Origin: Phycicoccus sp. M110.8
Lineage (GTDB): Bacteria; Actinomycetota; Actinomycetes; Actinomycetales; Dermatophilaceae
Reading direction: 5' to 3'
DNA: 64,000 nt
NCBI RefSeq assembly: GCF_032464895.1
Contig: NZ_JAWDIC010000001.1
Location: 1,116,001 to 1,180,000, forward strand
A program made the position numbers and the translations under genes. Below the pieces are notes generated by a model, which worked only from the letters and a program-made list of their open reading frames with translations, ran no database searches and was not told the origin of the DNA. Shown here piece after piece: positions 43,457 to 53,068 of the stretch (position 1 is the stretch's first letter; each line of letters opens with the position of its first letter).

Positions 43457-45061
43457 TCAGCCGGCTCGGCGCGCGCGGAGCACTCGGTCGTCGGCGTGGT
43501 GGGATGCGCTCGCCGATCCTGCCGGGCGCGGGCGCTTGTCGTTGACCTCGATGGTCCAGCCCGGCGCGGCGGTGAGCGCGGCGGCGAAGTCGTCGAGGTG
43601 GAGGTAAGCCTCGGGGTCGAACGGGCGATGCTGGTGCTCGGGGTGACGCATCGCCTCGAGGTCGTGGCTGAGGACGACGAGGGTGCCACCGGGGGCGACC
43701 GCGTCGAGGATGTTGTGCACGCCGCGCAGGTCGGGCGTGCGCGGGATCGACGCGTATGCCGCCGTGACCAGGTCGAAGGCACCCCGCGGGAAGGGCTCCC
43801 GCGCATTGGCGTCGGCCAGGAGGCACGTGACCGCCAGGCCGCGCCGTTCTGCCTCGGCCCGGATGGTCTCGAGCGCGCGCGAGGACACGTCGCTGGCCGT
43901 CACTTCCCAGTCCTTCTCGGCCAACCAGATCGCGTCGCCACCCTCACCGGCGCCGACGTCCAGCGCGCGGCCGGTGGGCAGGTCGGCCACTTCCGCGACA
44001 AGCGAGCCGTTCGGGTTGCCGCTCCACACCGGGGCGCCGGAGTAGCGGTGGTCCCAGTCGGCGACCGAGGCGGACGGGCGGGCAGAGAGTCCCATGTCCT
44101 CGGCAGCGAGGCTGACGGCGACCGCTCCCCCGACGCGGCTGCCGTGTGCGGCGGCCGAGAGCACCTGCTGGCTCGGGTCCGTGACGTTGCCGGCGGCGAA
44201 GACCCCGGCGACGGACGTCGCACCGGTCGCGTCGACCTCGACGACCTCCCCCAGGCCGGTGGGGTGGGGTGCACGCGCCACTCCGAGCCCGGCGCAGGGC
44301 TCCACCCGCGGACGGAATCGCGGTCCGATGAGCACGGCGTCGGCGTCGATTCGCGAGCCGTCGGCCAGCTCCACACCGGTCAACCGAGCCTCCCCATCCG
44401 CGAGCACCCGTGTTGCCGTCGCCGCGACTCGGACGTCGACACCTGCAGCGGCCATGGTCGCGAGCTCGGCATCGTCGACCTCCACCCCGGCGGCGACCAG
44501 CACCGTCAGGCGGTCGGTGAGCTGGCGCAGCATCGCGACGACGTGCAGCCCCATCGGGTGGGTGACCAACTGGACCAACCGCTGGTCCCGCACCTCGTAC
44601 CCGTGGCAGAACGGGCAGTGGATCACATCACGACCCCAGTGGGCGGCCAGTCCCTCGACGTCGGGCAGGTCGTCGACCAGTCCTGTCGCGATGACGACCC
44701 GGCGCGCAGCGACGCTGTCCCCGGTGGCGAGCTGGACGACGAACCGCCCTTCCTCCCGGGTGACGGCCAGCGCCTCGCCGGCCAGTACCTCACCGCCGTA
44801 GCTGCGCACCTCGGCTCGCCCCGCCTCCAGCAGCTCCGCCGGGTCGGTGCCGTCACGGCCGAGGAAGCTGTGCATGTGCGCGGCCGGCGCGTTGCGCGGC
44901 TCGCCGGAGTCCACGACGATCACCGACCTCCGCTGACGGCCCAGCTGCAGGGCGGCGGCGAGACCCGCGGCCGACCCGCCGATGACCGCGACGTCACAGT
45001 GGCGGACGAGCGCAGGGATGGCGGAGCCATGGGCTTCCTCGTGGGAGTTCTCGTCGATCAT
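43457..45061 (-). CDS. Fusion of thioredoxin-reductase-like flavoprotein and SAM methyltransferase
   Basis: A 534-residue two-domain protein. Residues about 20-325 are a TrxB-like FAD/NAD(P) oxidoreductase with AVIGGSAAGLAAALQLG and a redox pair CPFC (about 150) in HCPFCHGYEVR. Residues about 335-520 are a class I methyltransferase with ALDVGAGEGGDAIWLAEKDW (about 365-384). This fusion occurs in actinobacteria and is thought to handle thiol- or metalloid-type toxic compounds; the substrate is not known. ATG at 45061 has no ribosome site; ATG at 45091 with AAGGA upstream is the alternative. An XRE-cupin gene is divergent. Confidence 0.88.
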   Translation of the reverse strand: MIDENSHEEAHGSAIPALVRHCDVAVIGGSAAGLAAALQLGRQRRSVIVVDSGEPRNAPAAHMHSFLGRDGTDPAELLEAGRAEVRSYGGEVLAGEALAVTREEGRFVVQLATGDSVAARRVVIATGLVDDLPDVEGLAAHWGRDVIHCPFCHGYEVRDQRLVQLVTHPMGLHVVAMLRQLTDRLTVLVAAGVEVDDAELATMAAAGVDVRVAATATRVLADGEARLTGVELADGSRIDADAVLIGPRFRPRVEPCAGLGVARAPHPTGLGEVVEVDATGATSVAGVFAAGNVTDPSQQVLSAAAHGSRVGGAVAVSLAAEDMGLSARPSASVADWDHRYSGAPVWSGNPNGSLVAEVADLPTGRALDVGAGEGGDAIWLAEKDWEVTASDVSSRALETIRAEAERRGLAVTCLLADANAREPFPRGAFDLVTAAYASIPRTPDLRGVHNILDAVAPGGTLVVLSHDLEAMRHPEHQHRPFDPEAYLHLDDFAAALTAAPGWTIEVNDKRPRPAGSASASHHADDRVLRARRAG

Positions 45062-45102
45062 GCTGCAACCGTACGAGGCGCCTGGCGGCATACGCTAGAG
45101 TC

Positions 45103-45119
45103 CTTGCACTATCTGCAAG
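45103..45119. promoter_or_regulatory. CTTGCA-N5-TGCAAG operator between fusion gene and XRE gene
   Basis: Perfect 6-5-6 inverted repeat in the short divergent gap. It overlaps the AAGGAGG ribosome site of the XRE gene, so the XRE protein probably represses both directions. Confidence 0.65.
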
Positions 45120-45127
45120 GAGGAACG

Positions 45128-45694
45128 GTGGCCGCCCTCTCCGACATCGAGCACGTCGTCCGGACGCGCCTGCGCAGTCTGCGCTCCACGCTTGGGCTGT
45201 CCCTCGACGAGCTGGCGGCGCGCACGAACCTCAGCCCGTCGACGATCAGCCGGGTGGAGACCGGCAAGCGCAGTCTCAGTCTCGACGTCCTGTTGCCGCT
45301 GGCCGCCGGCCTCCAGGTCGGCCTGGAGGCGCTTCTCGACGTGAGCAGCGACGAGGACGTGGTCATCCGCCCCACGCCGAGCCGGTCCGACGGCCGCACG
45401 ACCTGGGCGTTGAGCCGGCCTGACAGCAGCACGGTCGCGGTGAAGACGCGGGTCGAGCCCAGCAGGGCACGACCGCAACAGCGCGTCCACCCCGGCCACG
45501 ACTGGCTCTTCGTACTCAGCGGTCGCCTTCTCCTGCTCCTCGGCGACCGCGAGATCACCGTCGAGGCAGGCGAGGCGGCCGAGTTCGCGACCATGACCCC
45601 GCACGCGTTCGTCGCGGTCGACGGACCGGCCGAGCTGTTGATGATCTTCGACCGCGATGGCCAGCGCGCCCATGTGCACCGCGGCGGGGAGTGA
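45128..45694 (+). CDS. XRE family regulator with C-terminal cupin domain
   Basis: A 188-residue repressor. The HTH is LRSTLGLSLDELAARTNLSPSTISRVETGKRSLS (residues about 15-48). The cupin half (about 110-180) has HPGHDWLFVLSGRLLLLLGDREITVEAGEAAEF with His/Asp and a later HAF. Such proteins sense small ligands. GTG at 45128 directly follows AAGGAGG (45117-45123). It is divergent from the fusion enzyme, which it likely controls. Confidence 0.92.
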   Translation: MAALSDIEHVVRTRLRSLRSTLGLSLDELAARTNLSPSTISRVETGKRSLSLDVLLPLAAGLQVGLEALLDVSSDEDVVIRPTPSRSDGRTTWALSRPDSSTVAVKTRVEPSRARPQQRVHPGHDWLFVLSGRLLLLLGDREITVEAGEAAEFATMTPHAFVAVDGPAELLMIFDRDGQRAHVHRGGE

Positions 45695-45725
45695 GCAGTC
45701 GCCGCTCGCCCCCGGCAACGGGGCG

Positions 45726-46187
45726 CTACTCGCCGCGGGCACCCCGCTGGACGGGCTCCGCCTCGAGGGTGGCCTTCAGGTTGGCGAGGTTCTTCCGGTA
45801 CCCGGACCGGACGAACGCCGGCATCACGGGCTGGAACAGCCGGAAGACGCCCTTCAGCCGGATCTCGTCGGTGAGCACCACCAGGGTTCCGCCCTGCTGG
45901 CTCTCGAACGTGTAGAGGTTGTTCGTCCTCAGGGGTCCCCTCGTGGGCCGGTACCCGAACGCCGATCCGGGCTGCAGCACGGTCACCTCGACGTCGATGG
46001 GGACCGTCCGTCCGAGGACGAGGGCGAGTCCTCGCGCCTGTGACCCCACCCTCATGGGGCCCTCGGTGAGCAGCTCGCCCCCCACGACGTCACTGCGCCA
46101 CTGCGGCCAGCGGTCCAGGTCGACGGTGTAGGCGTACACCTCCTCGACCGGGCGGTCGATCCAGACCCGGACCTCCACCGTCCTCAT
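45726..46187 (-). CDS. SRPBCC/START-like fold protein
   Basis: A 153-residue single-domain protein beginning RTVEVRVWIDRPVEEVYAYTVDLDRWPQW, the typical SRPBCC/polyketide-cyclase entry. It would bind a hydrophobic ligand in the central cavity. No catalytic residue can be named. It converges with the XRE gene and is divergent from the SnoaL-like gene, with a 255-bp gap in which I see no clear operator. Confidence 0.88.
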   Translation of the reverse strand: MRTVEVRVWIDRPVEEVYAYTVDLDRWPQWRSDVVGGELLTEGPMRVGSQARGLALVLGRTVPIDVEVTVLQPGSAFGYRPTRGPLRTNNLYTFESQQGGTLVVLTDEIRLKGVFRLFQPVMPAFVRSGYRKNLANLKATLEAEPVQRGARGE

Positions 46188-46442
46188 GTCGCCTCCATCT
46201 CGTGTCGCCCGTGGCCGGGTCGCGACTGGCCGGCCGGCCGCCGTATGCCGCGTGCCCGCGTCCGATCACGCGGGTCCACGGCCCCTCGCGACCACTCGCC
46301 GCTCGTGGCGCCGAGGTTTGCGCGAACTCACGCTCCATGGTGACCGGCAACGGGTAGGTGGTCGTCACTCGATCGAGCGATGTCACGGGATTCGCGGCCC
46401 TCCCACACTGGTGCCACAGACGCCACGAGAAGGAGACACACG

Positions 46443-46838
46443 GTGACTGAGCACCCAGACGCGGCGGTGGTTCGCTCCGCCTACGAGGCACTGGCACGCG
46501 GTGACATGGCCGGCTTCGCCGACCTCCTGCACGAGGACATCGTGTGGCACGAGTCCGCCGCCGGAATGGAGGGGGACTACCGCGGGCGCGAGGAGACCCT
46601 GGCGTTCCTGGCACGGGTCTTCCAGGAGTCGGGTCTCGAGATGACGTCGATGGAGATCCACGACGTCCTGGCGAGCGACGACCACGTCGTGATCCTGCAC
46701 GAGGACGCCATGACCATGGGCGGTCGCAGCCTCTCCGCCAAGTACGTGGACGTCTACCACGTACGTGACCGCAAGCTCGCCGAACACTGGCACCTCGCTG
46801 TCGATCCGACGGCGGACGCGGCCTTCATGACCGGCTGA
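46443..46838 (+). CDS. SnoaL-like/NTF2-fold protein
   Basis: A 131-residue protein with AAVVRSAYEALARGDMAGFADLLHEDIVWHESAAG (residues about 7-41), followed by the DYRGREETLAFLARVF helix and a KYVDVYHVRDRKLAEHWHL end. This matches the ketosteroid-isomerase-like NTF2 superfamily. The substrate is unknown. GTG at 46443 with GAAGGAGA upstream. Confidence 0.9.
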   Translation: MTEHPDAAVVRSAYEALARGDMAGFADLLHEDIVWHESAAGMEGDYRGREETLAFLARVFQESGLEMTSMEIHDVLASDDHVVILHEDAMTMGGRSLSAKYVDVYHVRDRKLAEHWHLAVDPTADAAFMTG

Positions 46839-46996
46839 CGCGTACGCCCCGGGCCGGGCGAGACGCAACAGGACAGTCGGGCTCCACCAAGGCCCCTCGC
46901 TCGAACGAGTGATGTCCGGCGGGCGGGCTGCGTCGAGCATCGATGTCATCACCAGGCCGGCACACCGCACCGGCCGGAACAGCAACGGAGGTCGCC

Positions 46997-47260
46997 ATGC
47001 CCAGAGTCATCATCAGCCACGACATCCGCGAGGTCGACCGCTGGCTGGCCGGCAAGAGCGAACGGGCGGCAGCGATGCCGGGGGCGGTCGGCGTCACCGA
47101 CCTCGTGGCGATGGACGGCAGCAACCGGGCGGCCGTGACCTTCGAGACCGACGACCTCGATGCGCTCAGGGCCCTGCTCGAGTCGATGCCACCGGAGGTC
47201 GCCGCCCAGGCGGAGTCGCACGGAGTCGTGCCGCCGTTCACCGTCTACGTGGAGCGCTAG
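46997..47260 (+). CDS. Small conserved hypothetical protein
   Basis: An 87-residue soluble protein I do not recognise. MPRVIISHDIREVDRWL and TDLVAMDGSNRAAVTFETDDL give a strand-helix-strand pattern, possibly a ferredoxin-like fold. CGGAGG precedes the ATG at 46997 by 7 bases. The neighbours are SnoaL-like and LuxR genes. Confidence 0.65.
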   Translation: MPRVIISHDIREVDRWLAGKSERAAAMPGAVGVTDLVAMDGSNRAAVTFETDDLDALRALLESMPPEVAAQAESHGVVPPFTVYVER

Positions 47261-47403
47261 GCCCTCCACGGGACTCGAGCCGAGTCTGCGAGCATCGAGC
47301 GGAGAGGGCTTCCCCGCGACGAATGCCGGATCCGCCCCACTTGCCCGCGGGGCGGGTGCCCCCGGGCTCTGGACGGCCCCTTCGCGTTGCGGGACCCTTG
47401 AGC

Positions 47404-50211
47404 GTGGCCGCTGCTCACGGGCTGGTCGGGCGCCTGGACGAGCTGGCGACCGCAGAGACCGCGATCCGGAGCCTCGTCGCCAGGAGGGCCTCGGCGCTCG
47501 TCGTCGAGGGGGAGGCCGGCATCGGCAAGACCCGCCTGGTGGAGGCCATGGTCGAGGCGGCGCAGCCACACGGCCTGACGGTTCTCCGCGGTCAGGCGCA
47601 CCCCTTCGAGCGCAGCCGCCCCTTCGGTCTGGTCTCGGCGGCGCTGGGCCTGAGACGCCGCGCGGTCGACCCCCGCCGGGCAGCGATCGCGGCGCTGCTG
47701 TCCGGCGGGGCCGGCCCCGGTTCGGGCGAGCTGCACTACCGGGTCGTCGAGGAGGTCGTCGACCTGGTCGAGTCGTCCTGCGCGGACCGTCCGGTGCTGC
47801 TGGTGGCCGAGGACGTCCACTGGGCCGACCCGGCGAGCCTGCTGACCATCTCCTCACTCGTGCGGCGGCTGCCGCTTTCCGCCTTGTCCGTCGTTGTGAC
47901 CGTGCGCCCGGCGCCCCGGTCCGCCGACGTCGTTCGGCTCCTCGAGGACCTCTCGGAGGCAGGCGGCGCCGTCCTGCGCCTGGGGCCCCTCTCGTCCGCG
48001 GAGATCCTGGACCTGGCTGCACAACGACTGGGAGGGCTGCCCGGGCCGGGCCTCGCCGCCATGCTCGAAGGCGCAAGGGGAAACCCCCTGTGGGCATTGG
48101 CGCTGCTGCGCTCCCTCGTCGACGACGGGATGCTGTCGCGAACCGGTGTGGGCGTGGAGGCGGCCTCCCCCGGCGTTCCCACCTCGCTGAGCGAGCTGGT
48201 CGTTCGTCGCCTGGGCGACCTCCCGGAGGAGACGTTGGAGATGCTCCGAGTCGCAGCGGCCCTCGGGGACGCCGTGCAGCTCCGCGACCTCGGTGCCGTT
48301 GCCCAGCGGTCGGAGGCCGACGTCGCCCGGCACCTGCGCCCGGCGTACGACGCACGACTTCTCGACGAGGCACAGGACCAGGTGGTGTTCAGGCACCAGC
48401 TGGTGCACGACGCCATCCACCAGGACATCCCGGGGCCGGTCCGACGGGCGCTGCACCGCGAGGCGGCAGTAGCCCTCATGGCCGCGGGAGCCTCGCCGCT
48501 CGGCGTGGCCGACCACCTGATGCTCGGCTCGCAGACCGGCGACCACGAGGCGGTCGCCTGGCTCCGGGCCGCCGCCCGGGACGCGGCGGCACAGTCGGGG
48601 TCCGTCGCCGTCGAGCTCCTCCGACGAGCCGAGGCCCTCTTGCCCGACGGCCACCCCGACGCCGACCTCCTGGCGCTCGAGGTGGTCCAGGCGATGATCC
48701 GTGCCGGGCTCGTGACCGAGGGGACGGCCCGCGCGGAGGCCGTCCTCGCCCGACGCCACGCGCCGGAGACGGACACGCCCCTGCGCCTCGCGCTCGTCGG
48801 CGGCCTCGCCCTGCTGAACCGGGCCGACGAGCTCATGGCTCTGGTCCGCGACAGCCTCGATGAGCTCGGGCCGGCAGAGCAGGTGCCGGTGTTGGCCCAG
48901 CTGAGCTGGGTGCTCACCTACCGTGGTGACCCACGCGCCGGAGAGGAGTCCGCGCGCCGCGCCCTGCGCCTCGCCGAGGCGACGGGCCACGCCGGGCTGA
49001 CGGTGTGGGCGCTCACCGCGCTGCTCGTGGCCGTAGGACGTCAGGGCCGCTTCGACGAGGCACTGGGTCAGGCCCGGCGCGCGGCCGACCTCGCCGAGGG
49101 CGGCTCAGACGTCTCGTCGTTGCCCCTGCAACCAAGCCTCTTCCTCGGCCTCGCCCTCTTCGACGCCGACCTCGTCGCGGAGGCACGCGCCGCCTACCGG
49201 GCTGCCCTCGACGACGAGTTCGGGTCCGGCTGGTGGCTGGCCGAGACGCTGATGGCGGACGCCGAGGCCTGCTTCGCCGTGGGCGACTGGGACGACGCGG
49301 TACCTCGGCTCGTCGCGGGAGGTGAGGCCGCACGGGAGAAGGGCAAGCCGATGCTGCTGGCGCAGTCGCTGGCCCACCGTACCGTCATCGCCACCGCGAC
49401 CGGCGACCTGGAGGCGGCCGGGCAGCTGGCGCGCGAGCTGGCAGCGTGGGTCGCGGAAGAGGACCTGCCGTACAACGCCGGCGCTGTGGCCGTCGCCCTG
49501 TCAGGGGTCTGGGAGGCCGAAGGCGACCGTCAGGCTGCCTACGACCTCCTGCTGCGGTGCTGGCGCTCCGACACGGCAGGAGGGAGCCGGTACTACCACC
49601 GCCGCCTCGGCCCCGACCTGGTGCGCCTCGCACTCGCGCTGGGTCATCCCGACGTCGCGGCGGAAGTGGCGGCCGACCTCGCCGCGGACGCTGCGCTCGC
49701 GCCGGGCGTCGGCTCCGTCCGCAGCGTCGCGCTCCGGTGCCGGGGCCTGGTGGACGCCGATGCCGACACGGCCCTGGAGGCGGTGGACCTGGCCCGACAG
49801 GCGCCGTTCCTCCTCGACCGCACCGGGGCCTGTGAGGACGCCGCGACACTACTGGTCCGGTCCCGGCGAAGCGACGAGGCTGTCGCCCTGCTCCTCGAGG
49901 CACTGGCCTGCTACGAGGACGCCGGCGCCAGCGCCCGGGCCGCACGGGTGCGGGCGCAGCTGCGGGAACTCGGGGCGCACCCCCGGGCCCGCGGACACCG
50001 CAACGGGTCACGGGCGGGGTGGGACGGCCTGACCAGGACCGAGCGCGCCGTGTCGCTCCTCGTGGCCGAGGGGCTCACCAACGGCGCGGTCGCCAAGCGG
50101 CTGTACGTGTCCCCGCACACCGTGAACACCCATCTCCGGCATGTCTTCGCCAAGCTCGGGGTGTCGAACCGCGTCGAGCTCGCACGCGTGGTGCATCGCT
50201 CGATCGGGTGA
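47404..50211 (+). CDS. Large LuxR family regulator with AAA-type ATPase domain (LAL)
   Basis: A 935-residue protein. The N-terminus has LVGRLDELATAETAIRSLV and Walker A VVEGEAGIGKTRLVEAM (residues about 34-50), then Walker B LLVAEDVHW. A long helical TPR-like centre follows. The C-terminus has a LuxR HTH: LTRTERAVSLLVAEGLTNGA and SPHTVNTHLRHVFAKLGVSNR (about 880-925). It is an ATP-dependent activator. The start is unsure; GTG at 47404 gives a normal N-terminus, ATG at 47323 is an alternative. Target genes are unknown; the adjacent ABM-like gene is one option. Confidence 0.88.
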   Translation: MAAAHGLVGRLDELATAETAIRSLVARRASALVVEGEAGIGKTRLVEAMVEAAQPHGLTVLRGQAHPFERSRPFGLVSAALGLRRRAVDPRRAAIAALLSGGAGPGSGELHYRVVEEVVDLVESSCADRPVLLVAEDVHWADPASLLTISSLVRRLPLSALSVVVTVRPAPRSADVVRLLEDLSEAGGAVLRLGPLSSAEILDLAAQRLGGLPGPGLAAMLEGARGNPLWALALLRSLVDDGMLSRTGVGVEAASPGVPTSLSELVVRRLGDLPEETLEMLRVAAALGDAVQLRDLGAVAQRSEADVARHLRPAYDARLLDEAQDQVVFRHQLVHDAIHQDIPGPVRRALHREAAVALMAAGASPLGVADHLMLGSQTGDHEAVAWLRAAARDAAAQSGSVAVELLRRAEALLPDGHPDADLLALEVVQAMIRAGLVTEGTARAEAVLARRHAPETDTPLRLALVGGLALLNRADELMALVRDSLDELGPAEQVPVLAQLSWVLTYRGDPRAGEESARRALRLAEATGHAGLTVWALTALLVAVGRQGRFDEALGQARRAADLAEGGSDVSSLPLQPSLFLGLALFDADLVAEARAAYRAALDDEFGSGWWLAETLMADAEACFAVGDWDDAVPRLVAGGEAAREKGKPMLLAQSLAHRTVIATATGDLEAAGQLARELAAWVAEEDLPYNAGAVAVALSGVWEAEGDRQAAYDLLLRCWRSDTAGGSRYYHRRLGPDLVRLALALGHPDVAAEVAADLAADAALAPGVGSVRSVALRCRGLVDADADTALEAVDLARQAPFLLDRTGACEDAATLLVRSRRSDEAVALLLEALACYEDAGASARAARVRAQLRELGAHPRARGHRNGSRAGWDGLTRTERAVSLLVAEGLTNGAVAKRLYVSPHTVNTHLRHVFAKLGVSNRVELARVVHRSIG

Positions 50212-50341
50212 TGTCCCTCAGCCGCCCAGGACGCACGCTCGACCAGGGGCACCCGACGCGCGGCCACGGACTGCCAGCACGTGGCCCGAGCCGGAGCCTG
50301 CCCGCGGAGTGCGGGCGTCATCGCAAGGGAGGAGTGTGCAC

Positions 50342-50626
50342 ATGCCCATCACCGTGGTCATCGAGTTCCGGGCCAGGCCCGGGAGGCGCGAGGAGCTGCG
50401 AAGCGTGCTCGCCGGGATCTCGGCCACGCACGGGCCGAGCGCACCCGGGTACCTCGGGAGCAGCATCCACGACACGCTCGACGACGAGGCCGGCCTGGTC
50501 GAGATCGCCACGTGGGAGTCCGCGGCGGCCCAGGCCGAGGCGGTGCAGAGGGCGATGACGACGGGCATCTACGCACCCGTCATCGAGCTCGTCGCCGAGC
50601 CCTTCCGCGCCCTCAGGCTCGGCTGA
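50342..50626 (+). CDS. Antibiotic biosynthesis monooxygenase (ABM)-like protein
   Basis: A 94-residue dimeric alpha/beta-barrel protein: ITVVIEFRARPGRREELRSVL, then GYLGSSIHDTLDDEAGLVEIATWES. It resembles cofactor-free quinol monooxygenases and heme-binding ABM proteins. Catalytic residues cannot be named. It follows the LuxR gene by 130 bp. GGGAGGAG lies upstream of ATG at 50342. Confidence 0.83.
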   Translation: MPITVVIEFRARPGRREELRSVLAGISATHGPSAPGYLGSSIHDTLDDEAGLVEIATWESAAAQAEAVQRAMTTGIYAPVIELVAEPFRALRLG

Positions 50627-50708
50627 ACGGCTGCGGACGCCGACCTCGAGACGCAGCACGGATCTGTCCCGTCTCGACGACATCCGCCGGGAGCAGTGTT
50701 GCCAGGTC

Positions 50709-52169
50709 CTATGCCTCCGATGCTTCGGCGTGGGAAGCGAGGTCACGGACGCCGCCCGGCCGTCCGGCGCGTACCCACGCGCGGTGGAGGACCGCGGCGA
50801 TGATGAGTGCAGCGGCGAGGCTGACCAACGGCAGTCCGCGGGCCAGGTTGATGACCAGCGTGAAGGTGACGACCGCGGCGCCGGCGACGTTCAGGAGAAC
50901 GTGGCCCGTCCGACCTTCCTGGTGCGCGAACTTGGCCATGGCCAGGAGACCGGCGAGGAAGCTCAGGAAGACCGAGACCGCGTAGAACAGCACGAGCTCT
51001 TGGTCGTGACCTCCGGCTGCCGCAACGACCGCGGCGGACACTGCGGTGAACAGGGCGACTCCCCAGAACGGCGTGTGATGGACGTTGGTGCGGCCGACAA
51101 GGCTCGGCAGGATGCCAGTGTGTCCGCCGCCCGGTGCGGGGCGACGGGCCAGCGCCTTCAGCAGTCCGGGTCCGGCTTGGAAGGACGAGCTGGCGGCCGA
51201 GAGCAGCAGCAGTGCGGTGACGAGCTGGAAGGCAGCGAACAGCCCACCGGGTGCGGCGACGCGGGCGAGCTCGGCGATCTGCGTGCTGTCGTGGTGCGGT
51301 ATGCCGATGCGCAGCCGGTGGGCTTCCAGGGCCAGTCCGAGGGTGATCGTGCCGACGATGCCAAGGGTGAGCCAAAGGGTGACTCGCCCGAACTGTCGTC
51401 GGCCGTCGTCGTCGAGGTGGCCGAGCTGGGCGATCGCCGAGGAGGGGGCCTCGACCCCGGTGGCGAGTGCCATCGCGACCGGGAAGGCGAGCGCGACCGC
51501 GAGCACCGAGGCGTGGCCGGGAGTGCTGGTGAGGGTGCCGCCGGGGTGCGGCGCAGCAGCGATGCCGAAGACCAGCACCGCGGCCGCGACGGCAATGAAC
51601 GCCAGCGTCATCAGCGCGAAGAACAACCGGCCCAGGTGCCCGAACCAGGTGATGCCCCCGACGACCAGCACCAGCACCAGGGCTAGGACCAGGCGCCACG
51701 GCGCCAACGCCGGGAAGTAGGCGATCACCGCTGAGGCGCCAGCCGAGACGCTGATGGCGATAGTGAGGACGAAGTCGACGACCAGGGCGCCGATCGGTAT
51801 GAACGCCCACCCGTCACCAAAAGCGTCTCCGGCGGCCGCGGATGCCCCTCCTCCCGTGGGGTACCGGGCCACCAGCTGCTGGTAGTTGACGATGACGAGC
51901 GCGATGATGCACAGCACCAGCGCCATGGTCGGGACGAGCAGGGCCAAGTCGCCGTGCAGGGCGCGCAGGGCGGCCTCCACGGCATACGCGACGGATGACA
52001 CGGGGTCTGCCATCACCGCGAAGGCGAACGCGAGGAGCAGGATCGGACGCCGGTGGAGGAGTCCGGACACTCCTGAGGAACCCTGTCGTCCGCCGCCGGG
52101 ACGGCCGATCGGCGCGTCCAGGCTCGCCATTGAGTTCTGCGTGGTGTCCTGCGGCGTTGTGCCTGCCAT
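50709..52169 (-). CDS. APC family amino acid permease
   Basis: A 486-residue membrane protein with about 12 hydrophobic segments. The first segments read FAFAVMADPVSSVAYAVEAALRAL and ALVLCIIALVIVNYQQLVARYPTGGGASAA. The latter carries the YPTGGG substrate motif of APC transporters. It could import amino acids or a related cation. ATG at 52169 has CCAGGAG upstream; ATG at 52193 is less likely. It is divergent from the DUF4396 gene. Confidence 0.9.
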   Translation of the reverse strand: MAGTTPQDTTQNSMASLDAPIGRPGGGRQGSSGVSGLLHRRPILLLAFAFAVMADPVSSVAYAVEAALRALHGDLALLVPTMALVLCIIALVIVNYQQLVARYPTGGGASAAAGDAFGDGWAFIPIGALVVDFVLTIAISVSAGASAVIAYFPALAPWRLVLALVLVLVVGGITWFGHLGRLFFALMTLAFIAVAAAVLVFGIAAAPHPGGTLTSTPGHASVLAVALAFPVAMALATGVEAPSSAIAQLGHLDDDGRRQFGRVTLWLTLGIVGTITLGLALEAHRLRIGIPHHDSTQIAELARVAAPGGLFAAFQLVTALLLLSAASSSFQAGPGLLKALARRPAPGGGHTGILPSLVGRTNVHHTPFWGVALFTAVSAAVVAAAGGHDQELVLFYAVSVFLSFLAGLLAMAKFAHQEGRTGHVLLNVAGAAVVTFTLVINLARGLPLVSLAAALIIAAVLHRAWVRAGRPGGVRDLASHAEASEA

Positions 52170-52343
52170 CAGTGCTCCTGGAGTCGACGACATGTCCTCG
52201 CCGACCAGACTTCCCGGCACACCGCGTGGAACAGTACACCGCACTTGAGGCACGGACACGGCAACCCGCGCATGGTGCAGCGCCTGGACAGGACGTCTGT
52301 ACCTGTAGGTGCTGGGGTCGTCTGCGACGGGTAGGAAGGTGGG

Positions 52344-53036
52344 GTGGTTTCTCACTGGCTTGTTGTCGTCTCCTGGGTGTTCATCCTCGGTGCAGTCGTG
52401 TGTGCGCTCGACATAGGCGTCGACATCTGGGTGCGCAGGTATCGCCAGCCGATGCGGGTGATGGAGGCGGTGTGGCCGGTCACCGCCTTGTACTTCGGGC
52501 CGCTCGCGTCGTGGGCGTACCGCCGCTTCGGCAGGCCGATGTCCCGCCGATGGCAACAGGAGGAGGGTGTGGACGGACCGCCTGACAAGCCCGGGTGGGC
52601 GACAACCGCCATCGGGGTGAGTCACTGCGGGGCGGGTTGCACGCTTGGGGACATCGTCGCGGAGTTCGCGGTGTTCGCCGCAGCCATCACCATCGCCTCC
52701 CACGCCGTCTTTGCGGAGATGGTCGCCGACTACGTCCTCGCGGTCCTGCTGGGGGTGGTCTTCCAGTACTTCGCCATCGCACCAATGCGGGGCCTGGGCC
52801 TGCGCAAGGGCCTGGCCGCCGCCGTGAAGGCGGACATCCTCAGCCTGACGGCGTTCGAGGTGGGCTTGTTCGGGTGGATGCTGCTGATGGCGTTCGTGTT
52901 CTTTCCCGGGCCCCACCTGCACCCAGATCAGGTCACGTACTGGTTCCTGATGCAGATCGGGATGGTGATCGGCTTCTTCACCGCGTGGCCGGCGAACGTC
53001 TGGCTCATTCGCCGTGGCATCAAGGAGGCCATGTGA
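52344..53036 (+). CDS. DUF4396 family membrane protein
   Basis: A 230-residue protein with about six membrane segments. A conserved patch GVSHCGAGCTLGDIVAE (residues about 91-107) with one His and two Cys is the family mark. Function is unknown; metal binding by the His/Cys patch is possible. GTG at 52344 follows AGGAAGG. It converges with the ABC-2 exporter. Confidence 0.85.
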   Translation: MVSHWLVVVSWVFILGAVVCALDIGVDIWVRRYRQPMRVMEAVWPVTALYFGPLASWAYRRFGRPMSRRWQQEEGVDGPPDKPGWATTAIGVSHCGAGCTLGDIVAEFAVFAAAITIASHAVFAEMVADYVLAVLLGVVFQYFAIAPMRGLGLRKGLAAAVKADILSLTAFEVGLFGWMLLMAFVFFPGPHLHPDQVTYWFLMQIGMVIGFFTAWPANVWLIRRGIKEAM

Positions 53037-53068
53037 TCCTGGGGTCTCTGCCCGGCCGGGCAAGCCCT

